Shown here piece after piece: positions 26,834-38,354 of a stretch of 64,000 nucleotides of DNA. The translations under genes and the position numbers were made by a program. The notes beneath the pieces were generated by a model that was given only the letters and a program-made list of their open reading frames with translations, did no database searches and had not been told where the DNA came from. Positions within the stretch are counted from its first letter, which is position 1, and every line of letters starts with the position of its first letter. This stretch comes from Fictibacillus phosphorivorans (GTDB lineage Bacteria; Bacillota; Bacilli; Bacillales; Fictibacillaceae), in NCBI RefSeq assembly GCF_001629705.1, contig NZ_CP015378.1, positions 3,224,001 to 3,288,000 on the forward strand, given 5' to 3'.

Positions 26834-26887
26834 TACAGAATCCCTCCTTACTGGATTGGCACTCTATTACTCATTTTCAAAAGGAAC

Positions 26888-29842
<2,955 letters not shown>

Positions 29843-29861
29843 GTATAGTCCCCCTTAATGC

Positions 29862-30647
29862 TTACGCTTCTTGACCAACAGTTTCGTCTTTAATTCCTAG
29901 CTCTTCTTTAATCCAGTCATAACCTTCAGCTTCTAGACGGTGAGCTAATTCAGGTCCACCAGATTTCACAATACGTCCTTGCATCATCACGTGTACTTTA
30001 TCAGGAGTGATGTAGTTCAATAGACGTTGGTAATGCGTGATGATCAAGCAACCGAAATCAGGGTTGCGCATTTCGTTAACACCTTTTGCAACAACTTTAA
30101 GAGCATCGATATCAAGCCCAGAATCAATCTCATCAAGGATAGCTAATTTAGGCTCAAGCATCATCATTTGAAGGATTTCGTTACGTTTCTTTTCTCCACC
30201 TGAGAATCCTTCGTTTAAGTAACGGTGAGCGAACGCATTGTCCATCTCAAGGTGATCCATCTTTTTATCTAACTCACGGATAAATTTCATTAAAGAAATT
30301 TCGTCGCCTTCTTCACGCTTAGCATTGATAGCAGAACGTAGGAAGTCAGCGTTCGTAATACCGCTTACTTCTGATGGGTACTGCATAGCTAAGAAAAGAC
30401 CAGCTTGCGCACGCTCATCAACTTCCATATCTAAAAGATCTTCTCCGTTGAACGTAACTTTACCAGAAGTTACTTCATATTTCGGGTGTCCCATTAACGC
30501 TGCAGAAAGAGTAGACTTTCCTGTTCCGTTAGGTCCCATGATCGCGTGGATTTCTCCACCATTTATTTCGAGATCTAAACCTTTAATAATCTCTTTATCT
30601 TCAATAGATACACGAAGATCTTCAATCTTTAAATTAGGTGCTGACAT
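29862..30647 (-). CDS. sufC: SUF system ATPase SufC
   Basis: ABC-type ATPase that drives conformational change of SufB-SufD during cluster assembly; soluble. 261 residues. Walker A GPNGTGKST, signature FSGGEKKRNE, Walker B LAILDEIDSGLD and the H-loop ITHYQRLL are all intact. First gene of the operon. Upstream on the minus strand there are two direct TGAGAAT words (30702-30723) that faintly recall Fur/PerR-type half-sites, but this is weak. ATG after GGAGGTTG. Confidence 0.97.
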   Translation of the reverse strand: MSAPNLKIEDLRVSIEDKEIIKGLDLEINGGEIHAIMGPNGTGKSTLSAALMGHPKYEVTSGKVTFNGEDLLDMEVDERAQAGLFLAMQYPSEVSGITNADFLRSAINAKREEGDEISLMKFIRELDKKMDHLEMDNAFAHRYLNEGFSGGEKKRNEILQMMMLEPKLAILDEIDSGLDIDALKVVAKGVNEMRNPDFGCLIITHYQRLLNYITPDKVHVMMQGRIVKSGGPELAHRLEAEGYDWIKEELGIKDETVGQEA

Positions 30648-30821
30648 AATACAACCTCCATTAAGAAATCATTCTCAAGATTTTGATAAAAGGCACAAAA
30701 TAGCCATTCTCAATTTATTCTCATTCTAATCTTATAACAAATGAAATGTATGTTCAAGGGAACGAGCTGTTTACTTTTCCATTGTTGTCATAATATCTGT
30801 TCATCAATCTCAATATTTGAA

Positions 30822-30872
30822 AAAAGGCTGACTCATGAGGCGGTAGACCACCCGATGAATCAGCCTTTTGTA
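30822..30872 (-). terminator. Intrinsic terminator downstream of the 50-residue ORF
   Basis: Minus-strand arms AAGGCTGATTCAT and ATGAGTCAGCCTT with a GC-rich inner part, then TTTTTT. The plus strand has a weaker TTTTG tail. Confidence 0.8.
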
Positions 30873-30889
30873 ATTTTAACTTTCATATG

Positions 30890-31042
30890 TTACGGCGTGT
30901 GGTTTCTGTTCGCACCTGCCGCTATTTCTAACCCTTTTTTGTATTCCTTATCTCGGACCTTCTCAACGTCTAACCGTTTTTCCAAATCCCTCTCATACTC
31001 TGCAAAACCACAGCCATGTGACTGGTGCATTGCTTTTTCCAT
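30890..31042 (-). CDS. Possible small protein of 50 residues, unknown
   Basis: A short minus-strand ORF, MEKAMHQSHGCGFAEYERDL and onward, rich in charged residues with one HxxHGCG-like segment. A terminator lies 18 bp after its stop, supporting transcription. The ATG lacks a clear ribosome site. The same frame stays open for 13 codons further upstream (IHPIKVKHTSE), where GAAAGGATTGA could serve a non-standard start. No family recognised; coding is plausible but not proven. Confidence 0.4.
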   Translation of the reverse strand: MEKAMHQSHGCGFAEYERDLEKRLDVEKVRDKEYKKGLEIAAGANRNHTP

Positions 31043-31304
31043 CTCGGACGTATGTTTTACTTTAATGGGGTGGATAGTGAATCAATCCTTTCAAAGTTAA
31101 AGTTATTTAATAATGTTAGCGTATCAGCAACACAAATTTTGCTCAATCCGTTATCGTAGTGAAATCACCCTGCATACACGTGCATGATGATTCCTAATTA
31201 AAACAGATGTGACTTTCTGTGTTATCCTGCTAAATGCGCTACATTACTTCCATTACCTTTTAGGATGATTTCAAAACATGAAAAGTGTGGAAATAAACTT
31301 TGAA

Positions 31305-31685
31305 TTAATGACGTGGTTTGTTAAGTTCTTTTATGCACTCTTGAACGAGGGTCACTCCTTGGCTCATAGCCGCTCCTCCACCAAAAGCAGCAGAAACGCC
31401 AACAGCTTCAAGGATTTCATTTTCTGAACACCCTTGATCTAAACAACCTTTAGTATGATAGATGATGCAATATTCATCTTGGGAATAGATGCTGATTCCT
31501 AAAGCAATTAACTGCTTATACTTCTCTGATATTTCGCCTTCTTTAAAGCAATGGCGTGTAAATTCATTATAAGCATGGGTAAGTTCAGGCATGTTCTCAT
31601 TATATTTTCCTAACCCTTCTTTATAACGGATCAGGTGATATTGTGTTGAATTTGATCCCGGTAGTGGTTGCTCTTCTTGTTTCAT
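31305..31685 (-). CDS. Carboxymuconolactone decarboxylase-family protein (AhpD-like)
   Basis: About 126 residues, all-alpha AhpD-like fold; members act as thiol peroxidase partners or lactone decarboxylases. The motif [20 protein letters not shown] has a Cys-x3-His pair plus two further cysteines instead of the classical CxxC, followed by the helix [18 protein letters not shown]. Function cannot be fixed. The ATG giving [10 protein letters not shown] is used because ACAGGAGTGA precedes it; the earlier ATG lies upstream of this site. Confidence 0.8.
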   Translation of the reverse strand: MKQEEQPLPGSNSTQYHLIRYKEGLGKYNENMPELTHAYNEFTRHCFKEGEISEKYKQLIALGISIYSQDEYCIIYHTKGCLDQGCSENEILEAVGVSAAFGGGAAMSQGVTLVQECIKELNKPRH

Positions 31686-31798
31686 TTCATTCACTCCTGT
31701 CAAAATAGTAAACAGGTTTAGTATGGGTCATTCATAAGCCGGTTATGTAATAAACATTCGTAAGTTTTTTGTCGAAAGGCCTTTAATTGATTTTGAAG

Positions 31799-31892
31799 AA
31801 CCATAAAAAATTTTGTTGGCCTATAAATTAAGTTCAAGGGTCTATAAATGGAATCGCAGGATCTATAAGTTAGTTTGAAGGACTATAAAGTG
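31799..31892. repeat. Degenerate tandem array, 20-21 bp period, core CTATAAA
   Basis: CCATAAA, CTATAAA, CTATAAA, CTATAAG and CTATAAA start at 31801, 31821, 31842, 31863 and 31883. GG usually precedes them (TTGG, AAGG, CAGG, AAGG). The rest of each unit varies. Lies between metQ's terminator and the AhpD-like gene. Confidence 0.8.
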
Positions 31893-31910
31893 TTGTTGAT
31901 CATTTTTTAC

Positions 31911-31948
31911 TCAAAAAAGAACTGACTTTAACATCAAAGTCAGTTCTC
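31911..31948 (-). terminator. Intrinsic terminator of the metNPQ operon
   Basis: Minus-strand arms GAACTGACTTT and AAAGTCAGTTC with loop GATGTT, then TTTTTT. Confidence 0.9.
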
Positions 31949-31957
31949 AATAAATAA

Positions 31958-32776
31958 TTATTTCGTTACTGGCACTACTGCGCCTTCATATTTCTTTTTA
32001 ATGAAATCTTGTATCTCTTTAGAACGTAGTACTTCAACTAAAGCTTTAACAGACTTCTTATCTTTATCTCCTTCACGAACGGCGATGATGTTTACGAACG
32101 GAGAATCAGATCCTTCTATTGCAATCGCGTCTTTTTGTGGATCCAATCCTGCATCGATTGCATAGTTGGTGTTGATCATAACGGCATCACCTTCACCGTT
32201 CTTGTATGCTTTAGGCAGCATTCCTGCATCAACATCAGCTTTGAACTTTAACTTCTTAGGATTTTCTACAACATCTTTAATCTGTGCGTCTGCTCCAGCG
32301 CCTTCTTTAACTTTGATCAAGCCCTCTTTTTCAAGTAAACCAAGCATGCGGCCATGATCAGCTACTGAGTTAGACATGATGATTGTAGCGCCTTCTGGTA
32401 GTTCATCAAGTGATTTGTATTTTTTTGAATAGATTCCGATCGGCTCAAGGTGGATGCCACCCGCATTCTCGAATTTGTATCCATGATCTTTCATTTGAGC
32501 TTCTAAATAAGGAACGTGCTGAAAGTAGTTCGCACCGATTTCTTTTTCAGCTAAAGACTTGTTCGGCAATACATAATCTTGGAACGTTTTGATCTCAAGT
32601 TCGATCCCTTTTTCTTTCAAAAGAGGTTTTGCTTCTTCAAGGATTTCAGCATGTGGTACGTTCGATGCACCAACTACGATCTTCTCGTCGCTGATTCCCC
32701 CTTCTGTTTTGTTCCCACAAGCAGCGAGTGCCGCAACAAGAACGGTTAATACAAGAACAGATAATATTTTTTTCAT
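31958..32776 (-). CDS. metQ: Methionine ABC transporter substrate-binding lipoprotein
   Basis: Membrane-tethered methionine-binding protein of the NlpA family. The signal peptide ends with LAAC, lipid-modified Cys20. Conserved segments: VVGASNVPHAEIL, EIKTFQDYVLPNKSLAEKEI, ANYFQHVPYLEAQ and INTNYAIDAGLDPQKDAI. 272 residues, normal. ATG after AGGAGGATG. Last gene of metN-metP-metQ, controlled by the SAM riboswitch upstream of metN. Confidence 0.95.
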   Translation of the reverse strand: MKKILSVLVLTVLVAALAACGNKTEGGISDEKIVVGASNVPHAEILEEAKPLLKEKGIELEIKTFQDYVLPNKSLAEKEIGANYFQHVPYLEAQMKDHGYKFENAGGIHLEPIGIYSKKYKSLDELPEGATIIMSNSVADHGRMLGLLEKEGLIKVKEGAGADAQIKDVVENPKKLKFKADVDAGMLPKAYKNGEGDAVMINTNYAIDAGLDPQKDAIAIEGSDSPFVNIIAVREGDKDKKSVKALVEVLRSKEIQDFIKKKYEGAVVPVTK

Positions 32777-32805
32777 ATGAACATCCTCCTAGTTGTCATA
32801 AACAA

Positions 32806-33474
32806 TTATCTCTTATCTAAAGCAGTCGTAATTCGATCTCCAATCCACTGGATAACGAAGACGATGACCAAGATCAGTGCTGTTGAAATTAACGTAACAT
32901 CAGCGTTATCTCTTTGGTAACCTTCCATATAAGCCAAGTTTCCTAAGCCACCAGCACCAACTACTCCAGCCATTGCCGTATAACTTACAAGTGCGATGGC
33001 AGTAACAGTGATTCCTGAAACAAGAGCCGGCGTGCTTTCTGGAATAAGAACTTTAAAGATGATCTGAGCATTTGTAGCACCCATCGATTTGGCTGCTTCG
33101 ATAACCCCTTTATTAATCTCTCTCAAAGCGATCTCAACCATACGTGCATAAAATGGTGCAGCACCTACGATTAGAGCTGGAAGTGCAGCTTCAGCGCCTA
33201 ACATCGTTCCTACGATCAAACGTGTAAAAGGAATCAATAAGATGATTAAAATGATAAATGGAATAGACCGAAAGACGTTAACGATTATGGCAATGACGCT
33301 ATTTAAAAACTTATTTCCCCACAAGTTTCCTGGAGAAGTTAAGAATAACGCTAATCCGAGGGCAAGCCCTAGGAAGAATGTAATGACCACTGAGATCGCA
33401 GACATATATAACGTTTCTTTTGTCGCTTCTAATAGAACGTCCCATTGGACATTTGGGAACCATGTACTAAGCAT
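32806..33474 (-). CDS. metP: Methionine ABC transporter permease
   Basis: MetI-type inner-membrane permease of the methionine importer, 222 residues and five predicted transmembrane helices. The cytoplasmic coupling motif is EAAKSMGATNAQIIFKVLIPES (EAA loop), which contacts MetN. It overlaps the end of metN by 8 bp. ATG start. It forms the complex MetN2-MetP2 with MetQ outside. Confidence 0.95.
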   Translation of the reverse strand: MLSTWFPNVQWDVLLEATKETLYMSAISVVITFFLGLALGLALFLTSPGNLWGNKFLNSVIAIIVNVFRSIPFIILIILLIPFTRLIVGTMLGAEAALPALIVGAAPFYARMVEIALREINKGVIEAAKSMGATNAQIIFKVLIPESTPALVSGITVTAIALVSYTAMAGVVGAGGLGNLAYMEGYQRDNADVTLISTALILVIVFVIQWIGDRITTALDKR

Positions 33475-34492
33475 TATGAATCACCTCTACTTCAACCTGC
33501 ACACTGTTTAAAAACTCCATAGCACGAGCTAATGCAGGTTCTGTACCTTTTATCTGAATAAACAACGTCCCATAAGGTCCGTTCTGAGTTTGTGTAATCT
33601 TCCCTTGGAGAATATTAACGTCTACTTCATACTTACGAATCAGTTCTGTAATTAAAGGCTGTCCCGCTCGTCCACCGATGAAAGTCAGTTGAACGATTCG
33701 ACCTTCAGGAAATTCAGAAATGAACTGCTTGATCGTATCTACCGTTTCTTCAGGTTCTGTTACTTGTTTCACAAAATCCTTCGTAATAGGTTCTGTCGGG
33801 TTTTTAAAGACGTTTAAGACATCGCCTTCTTCTACCACTCTCCCCTGCTCCATTACAGCAACACGGTGGCAGATCTTTCTGATCACGTGCATCTCATGTG
33901 TGATAAGAACAATTGTCAAATCTAACTTTTGATTGATCTCAACAAGTAGATCCAGGATACTGTCGGTTGTTTTAGGATCAAGTGCTGAAGTGGCTTCATC
34001 ACATAAAAGAACTTTCGGCTCATTAGCAAGTGCACGCGCAATACCTACACGCTGCTTTTGCCCTCCACTTAGTTGTGAAGGATAAGAACCACCACGACCT
34101 TCTAATCCAACAAGATCGATCAACTCATCAACGCGCTGTTTGATCTTAGCTTTTGGATAACCTGCAATTTCAAGAGGAAAAGCAATGTTTTCTCTTACTG
34201 TGCGTGACCATAACAAGTTAAAGTGCTGAAAGATCATAGAGATTTCTTGTCTAGCTTCTCTTAGCTTTTTTGGTGACAACTCAGACATGTTTTTGCCACC
34301 GATTGTAACTGTACCGCTAGTCGGACGCTCTAGCATGTTAAGGATTCGGATAAGTGTACTCTTACCAGCACCACTGTAACCGATGATCCCGTATATTTCT
34401 CCTTGCTTTATGTTTAAATCTACCGTATCAACTGCCTTTACTTCACCATCTTTGGTCTGAAAGACTTTACGGACTGACTGTAAATTAATCAA
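33467..34492 (-). CDS. metN: Methionine ABC transporter ATP-binding protein
   Basis: ATPase of the methionine importer, 341 residues. Walker A GYSGAGKST, Q-loop MIFQHFNLL, signature LSGGQKQRVGIARAL, Walker B VLLCDEATSALDP and H-loop LITHEMHVI are complete. The C-terminal 90 residues form the NIL/ACT-like regulatory domain that senses internal methionine (QLTFIGGRAGQPLI). The start codon is TTG (minus-strand TTGATTAATTTAC), with GAGGTAAGAATC upstream. Its leader includes a repeat element and the SAM riboswitch. Confidence 0.94.
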   Translation of the reverse strand: MINLQSVRKVFQTKDGEVKAVDTVDLNIKQGEIYGIIGYSGAGKSTLIRILNMLERPTSGTVTIGGKNMSELSPKKLREARQEISMIFQHFNLLWSRTVRENIAFPLEIAGYPKAKIKQRVDELIDLVGLEGRGGSYPSQLSGGQKQRVGIARALANEPKVLLCDEATSALDPKTTDSILDLLVEINQKLDLTIVLITHEMHVIRKICHRVAVMEQGRVVEEGDVLNVFKNPTEPITKDFVKQVTEPEETVDTIKQFISEFPEGRIVQLTFIGGRAGQPLITELIRKYEVDVNILQGKITQTQNGPYGTLFIQIKGTEPALARAMEFLNSVQVEVEVIHNA

Positions 34493-34556
34493 GATTCTTA
34501 CCTCATTTCTTATCTAAAATATTGCTATCTTTAGCATACAATCTTGCTTTTGAAGG

Positions 34557-34690
34557 TGGTTGATCTCCATTTCAGGATGCTCGCTTTCCGCGGGGCAGGC
34601 GGTGAGCCCCTTGCCGCTCTGCGCCTTTAAGGGTCTCACCTGACCGCTCGTCCCGCAGGAGTCTCGCACCTTCCACTCCAATCAACTACT
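34557..34690. repeat. Short copy of the intergenic repeat element (copy C), inside the metN leader
   Basis: Starts GTGGTTGATCTCCATTTCAG, continues with CGCTTTCCGCGGGGCAGGCG and GTCCCGCAGGAGTCTCGCAC, and ends CACTCCAATCAACTA. About 134 bp. Same orientation as copies A and E. It lies between the riboswitch terminator and metN, so every full metNPQ mRNA carries it. Confidence 0.8.
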
Positions 34691-34740
34691 CAATGATGTC
34701 TTAACTAAACATCAACTTATAATCAATTTAGGATAAACAA

Positions 34741-34929
34741 TAAAAAATGCCTCTCTGCTTCAATATGAGCAGAAAGGCATATTATATTCTATGCACGTTC
34801 TCCTCATCTCCCAAGACTACTTAAAGTCTTGCAGGAATTGGCACCTTTCTAGTTCATCATTCATAAGAATGCAATGATCTAGCGGTTGCCGGGTTTCATA
34901 GGGCCAGTCCCTCCACCTCTCGTGATAAG
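34741..34929 (-). ncRNA. SAM-I riboswitch (S box) controlling metNPQ
   Basis: Minus strand from 34929: CTTATCACGAGAGGTGGAGG, GACTGGCCCTATGAAACCCG, GCAACC, then AAGGTGCCAATTCCTGC and the closing GATGAG, matching the S-box consensus nearly base for base. Downstream the terminator pairs ATGCCTTTCTGCT with AGCAGAGAGGCAT, followed by TTTTTTA (34741-34782). SAM should terminate transcription before metN. Confidence 0.97.
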
Positions 34930-35010
34930 TAAAAAAGTGTTACTTTATTAAGTTAAAGCGATGCATTTTTGAATCACTGTGAAGAATATTATCATCCTTG
35001 TCGATTCGTG

Positions 35011-35355
35011 TCAAATATTTTTAGCAGTTCTAACTAATACACCAGCAGAGATCTCTTCCCAATGGGAACTTAAGTAAAAAATCGCTTCCCATTTTAAGCG
35101 TTGTCTCAGTGTACCTTGGAACTCAATCATCTCTTGCCTCAATAATGTGCTAAGCTTCATTTTCCCTTCAAGCAACATCGATAGATACTTCGGATTTCCT
35201 GTAAAGGTGACGGTTCTGTTGCGCTCTCCTTCTTTGTATTCAATTTTCAGTATGGTGTCATCCTTACATTTAAAACTTGGCTTTACCGGAATATTATAAA
35301 GAGAAAGATATGGACTTTTTGCGATTTGACTTTCAAAGTAGCGAATATCCAACAT
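35011..35355 (-). CDS. Small SCP2-like protein (YusD-like), function unknown
   Basis: 114-residue cytosolic protein. The middle resembles a sterol-carrier SCP2 fold: ILKIEYKEGERNRTVTFTGN, then PKYLSMLLEGKMKLSTLLRQ and EMIEFQGTLRQRLKWEAI, that is a beta-sheet followed by the Gxxk..G.l helix. Location beside metNPQ suggests equivalence to B. subtilis YusD. It would bind a small hydrophobic ligand, but none is known. ATG with GGGGGGA upstream. Confidence 0.7.
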   Translation of the reverse strand: MLDIRYFESQIAKSPYLSLYNIPVKPSFKCKDDTILKIEYKEGERNRTVTFTGNPKYLSMLLEGKMKLSTLLRQEMIEFQGTLRQRLKWEAIFYLSSHWEEISAGVLVRTAKNI

Positions 35356-35475
35356 TAAAAATCCCCCCGAATTGGTTGTTACTTCACCGATTCTAGAGGA
35401 ATATTCATATACCTTTATAAACCCTTCGACAGCCAGAAGGAATCGTAATTGGTTTTACGACACGTTATCTCATAA

Positions 35476-36684
35476 TTAGTGTTTATGTTTCTTTTCTTGC
35501 TTTTCATGTTCATTCTTAGGATGTCTTTGATCATCTTTAACATGTCTATGGTTGTCCCATTGATGTCTTTGATCATCTTTTTTAATTTCATTTCTGTTAT
35601 TTTGCTTGTTGTGATTCTTATCTTGCTGTTTATTTTCTTTTCTATGATCTTTTGGTTGTTTAAAGTTCTTATCGTTTTTTTGTGACTTCCCCGGATCCTT
35701 CATCATTTTAGGTTCTACTTTTTTCTCTTTTTGTTGCTTATGTTCATTTTTGTTATTAGGCTTGATGTTATTGTTGCGTTCTTGATTTTTTTGAGGTTTA
35801 ACAAGATTTTGTTGGGACTCTTTAACCGAACGTTGTTTAGTTTCTTTTTTCATACGCTCTTCAGAAGACTTTTCTTTGACTTCATGTGGTGCAGCCTTAA
35901 TTTTGCGTGGATGTGGAACAGATTTAATATCTTTAGAAGAAGTGGCATTTACCTTAAGTTCTTGAAACTTCACTTCTTTAATCTTTTCTTCTTTAAGTTG
36001 TTTGTCGTTCTTCGTTGCTTCTTGAAAAGCTGTATATTTACCAGAAGAAACGCCTAGTTGTTTTGCTTTTTTTCGAACTACATGATTCGTTTCAGAAACA
36101 GTAATGGCTACAGGATACTGAACGACGGCCTTTTTTACAATAGCGTTCAGCGCCTGATCTAATTCTTTCTTAGTTTTCTTATCACTCGATTTATCAGAAA
36201 CTGTAGTGATCAACATGGATTGATTTTCTTCCATATAACCTTCTGTTTGATAAGCTTTAATGAGTTGATCCGCAAAAACTTCAAACGGTAAACGATCGTC
36301 CGTAGAAAAATTATATTTCTTAACGATCTGTCTAGCTTCATCGTTAAAAGCATCCATTTCAACCACTCTCATTTCGTCGTCAACACCAACCTCAAGGCTT
36401 GGGTTGATATCGAAGCTAACATATGCAGCCGCAGCTGAATGACTGCCATTCGGCATAATACCTGAAAGAAAAAGAAAAGCGATTAAAGCTGCGACTGTAA
36501 ACGAAATAGAAGGCAGCACAAAAAGACTTCTCTTTTTGTTTGAAAAATAAGAAGCCTGATACTCATTACCTACAAGAGGTCTTTTACCTGCTGGTACTCT
36601 TACTGTCACGAAGGTTCCGTCCTTCATAAGAAGAGTTGCTTTTTTATTCTGAACTTCAATAACGATGCCGCTGCCGTTCTTCAA
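35476..36684 (-). CDS. rsgI: Anti-sigma-I factor RsgI
   Basis: Single-pass membrane protein that holds sigma-I inactive until a surface or heat signal. N-terminal residues 1-50 form the cytoplasmic RsgI domain that binds SigI. Residues about 54-78 are the transmembrane helix (LFVLPSISFTVAALIAFLFL). The outer domain starts AAAYVSFDINPSLEVGVDD, the conserved self-cleavage/periplasmic region, and is followed by a very long Lys/Asn/Gln/His-rich tail from about residue 240 to 402 with no fold visible. ATG with GGAGGGATATC upstream. It lies 87 bp after sigI. Confidence 0.93.
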   Translation of the reverse strand: MKNGSGIVIEVQNKKATLLMKDGTFVTVRVPAGKRPLVGNEYQASYFSNKKRSLFVLPSISFTVAALIAFLFLSGIMPNGSHSAAAAYVSFDINPSLEVGVDDEMRVVEMDAFNDEARQIVKKYNFSTDDRLPFEVFADQLIKAYQTEGYMEENQSMLITTVSDKSSDKKTKKELDQALNAIVKKAVVQYPVAITVSETNHVVRKKAKQLGVSSGKYTAFQEATKNDKQLKEEKIKEVKFQELKVNATSSKDIKSVPHPRKIKAAPHEVKEKSSEERMKKETKQRSVKESQQNLVKPQKNQERNNNIKPNNKNEHKQQKEKKVEPKMMKDPGKSQKNDKNFKQPKDHRKENKQQDKNHNKQNNRNEIKKDDQRHQWDNHRHVKDDQRHPKNEHEKQEKKHKH

Positions 36685-36771
36685 TGATATCCCTCCCGCA
36701 TGTAGCAGGATCAGTATAATTTACCGGCAAGAGAACATCATTCCCTTGCCGATAATCTTATTTACCTCACC

Positions 36772-37542
36772 TTATGGCTGAATGTATGATTTCAGCGCTT
36801 GAAAATCGCCTAAATATATAAGTGAAACTGCTATTATATACTTTCGATTTCTCTCTATGGTTTTACGACTACAGGATACCATATTTAATAAATCTTTTAT
36901 TGGTAATTGCTTTTTTTCTTTTAAGAACGCGGCAAGTTCTTCGTTCTCAGCTAAAAGACGTGCGATTTCTTTTGCATTTTCACGTGCATCCACATGTTTC
37001 GGACAATGTTTGCTGAGTACTTTAAAGTTCAGCCCGAACGTTTTTAAAAGCTTTTGGTACTCTTCGATCTCATAAACGCGATTCTCTACTTGAATCTGGT
37101 CTTCGAAATGATCCATCGCAGCTTTTTGTTCGGCATAACTTTCTTCTAAACGGCCTTCTTCATCTTCTTCATCAGGTTGTAAAAAGATCAGTCGGTTCTG
37201 ACGGACTTCTTTACGGATATAATCAATAACTCTGCGTCGAATAACCATATCAGCGAAAGACAAGAAACGGCTTCCTTGACCTTCTTGGTATTGGTCTATC
37301 GCTTCGTTGAAGGCAAAAAGACCTACACTAAACTCGTCCATCGTACGATCTATATATTGACTGCAAACTTTCGATGTTACTTTTTTAATGAATGGTTGGT
37401 AATCACCAATAAGTTCATTTCTAAGTTTCTCATCGTCTCTCGCTTGGATCGTTAGAACTTTATCTTCTATGCTCGTTAATTTATTGCTCGATAATTTATT
37501 TTTCCCCATCGGGAATACTGCATTTAAATTTAAAGATGCCAT
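36772..37542 (-). CDS. sigI: RNA polymerase sigma factor SigI
   Basis: Alternative sigma factor of the heat/cell-surface stress regulon in Bacillus. Region 2 is visible as FIKKVTSKVCSQYIDRTMDE and SFADMVIRRRVIDYIRKEVR. The C-terminal SigI-specific DNA-binding region follows with LPIKDLLNMVSCSRKTIERN. 256 residues when started at the ATG giving MASLNLNAV, which has GAGGTGA 9 bp upstream; the longer TTG start overlaps that site. Co-transcribed with its anti-sigma gene rsgI. A terminator-like hairpin lies 300 bp upstream. Confidence 0.93.
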   Translation of the reverse strand: MASLNLNAVFPMGKNKLSSNKLTSIEDKVLTIQARDDEKLRNELIGDYQPFIKKVTSKVCSQYIDRTMDEFSVGLFAFNEAIDQYQEGQGSRFLSFADMVIRRRVIDYIRKEVRQNRLIFLQPDEEDEEGRLEESYAEQKAAMDHFEDQIQVENRVYEIEEYQKLLKTFGLNFKVLSKHCPKHVDARENAKEIARLLAENEELAAFLKEKKQLPIKDLLNMVSCSRKTIERNRKYIIAVSLIYLGDFQALKSYIQP

Positions 37543-37847
37543 GATTATCAATCACCTCAGTTAAAAAATTGCTTTGCCTTTTGTTTCGTTTATTAGTGAA
37601 TCGTATATTTTTATTTTAAAAATAAAATCATTCTTATTTACCACAATAAGCTAGGGAGCAAACATGCAAACAAGCTCTCCTATTCATTTATACCATGACT
37701 TTTGACATTTGTAGGATACAGTTCTATAACAATATTACAACGTCCGTAACATTTGTGACGTTATCGTTAAAGTACTGAATTGGCAAAACAAACTGATAAT
37801 TACTCCATAACCCTTTAAAACCCCACTATTAACGTTATTAGCGTTAT

Positions 37848-37893
37848 TTTAAAATAAAAAAACACATCCTTAAATATTACAAATGGACGTGTT
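37848..37893 (-). terminator. Terminator-like hairpin upstream of sigI
   Basis: Minus-strand arms AACACGTCC and GGATGTGTT, followed by TTTTTTATTTT. No gene ends immediately before it: the yusE terminator is already at 37972-38007. It either backs up that terminator or belongs to a sigI leader. Confidence 0.6.
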
Positions 37894-37971
37894 GACGACA
37901 TTAAATTCCCATATTTTTCTTAGGATTTAACCCCCGAAAAATATAGTTTTTTGTAGAATTAGGCGGTGAAT

Positions 37972-38007
37972 TAAAAAATGTGGGGTGTATCCCACATTTT
38001 TTTCATC
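37972..38007 (-). terminator. Intrinsic terminator after the thioredoxin-like gene
   Basis: Minus-strand arms AAAAATGTGGGA and TCCCACATTTTT-type complement around loop TACAC, with a T-run. Confidence 0.85.
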
Positions 38008-38008
38008 C

Positions 38009-38350
38009 TTAATATTCCTTTTCTACTAGTTTTAACATAGCTTTATAAATATTCCCCGCAGATTGTAGCGCATAAATACGATCGATCGCAATTCCTCTAG
38101 AAAGAATGAGTAAACAGGGTACGCTAGTTATCCCATATTTAGCGGCAAGCTCTGGCATCTCATTAATATTGCTAACACCTACGGCTATATTTTCGTCTTT
38201 TTGAACACGTATCGTTTCGACTGCAACTTCAAACATCTTCTTTCCCATCTTACAAGTCCCACAAAGGGGAGTCTCAAGATACAAAAAATATGGATGTTGC
38301 AGCGATTGTTCAATAACGGTTTCCCAATTTTTTCGAGTGATTTCCTTCAT
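38009..38350 (-). CDS. yusE: Thioredoxin-family protein (YusE-like)
   Basis: 113-residue cytosolic thioredoxin-like protein. The redox motif is Cys30-Gly-Thr-Cys33, and the cis-proline loop is TSVPCLLI. The N-terminal helix and beta strands fit a shortened thioredoxin fold. It probably reduces or oxidises a specific protein; the partner is unknown. It follows the sugar-dehydrogenase-like gene by 4 bp and yusF beyond that, forming a three-gene unit. ATG after GGAGTAATACC. Confidence 0.85.
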   Translation of the reverse strand: MKEITRKNWETVIEQSLQHPYFLYLETPLCGTCKMGKKMFEVAVETIRVQKDENIAVGVSNINEMPELAAKYGITSVPCLLILSRGIAIDRIYALQSAGNIYKAMLKLVEKEY

Positions 38351-38354
38351 GGTA

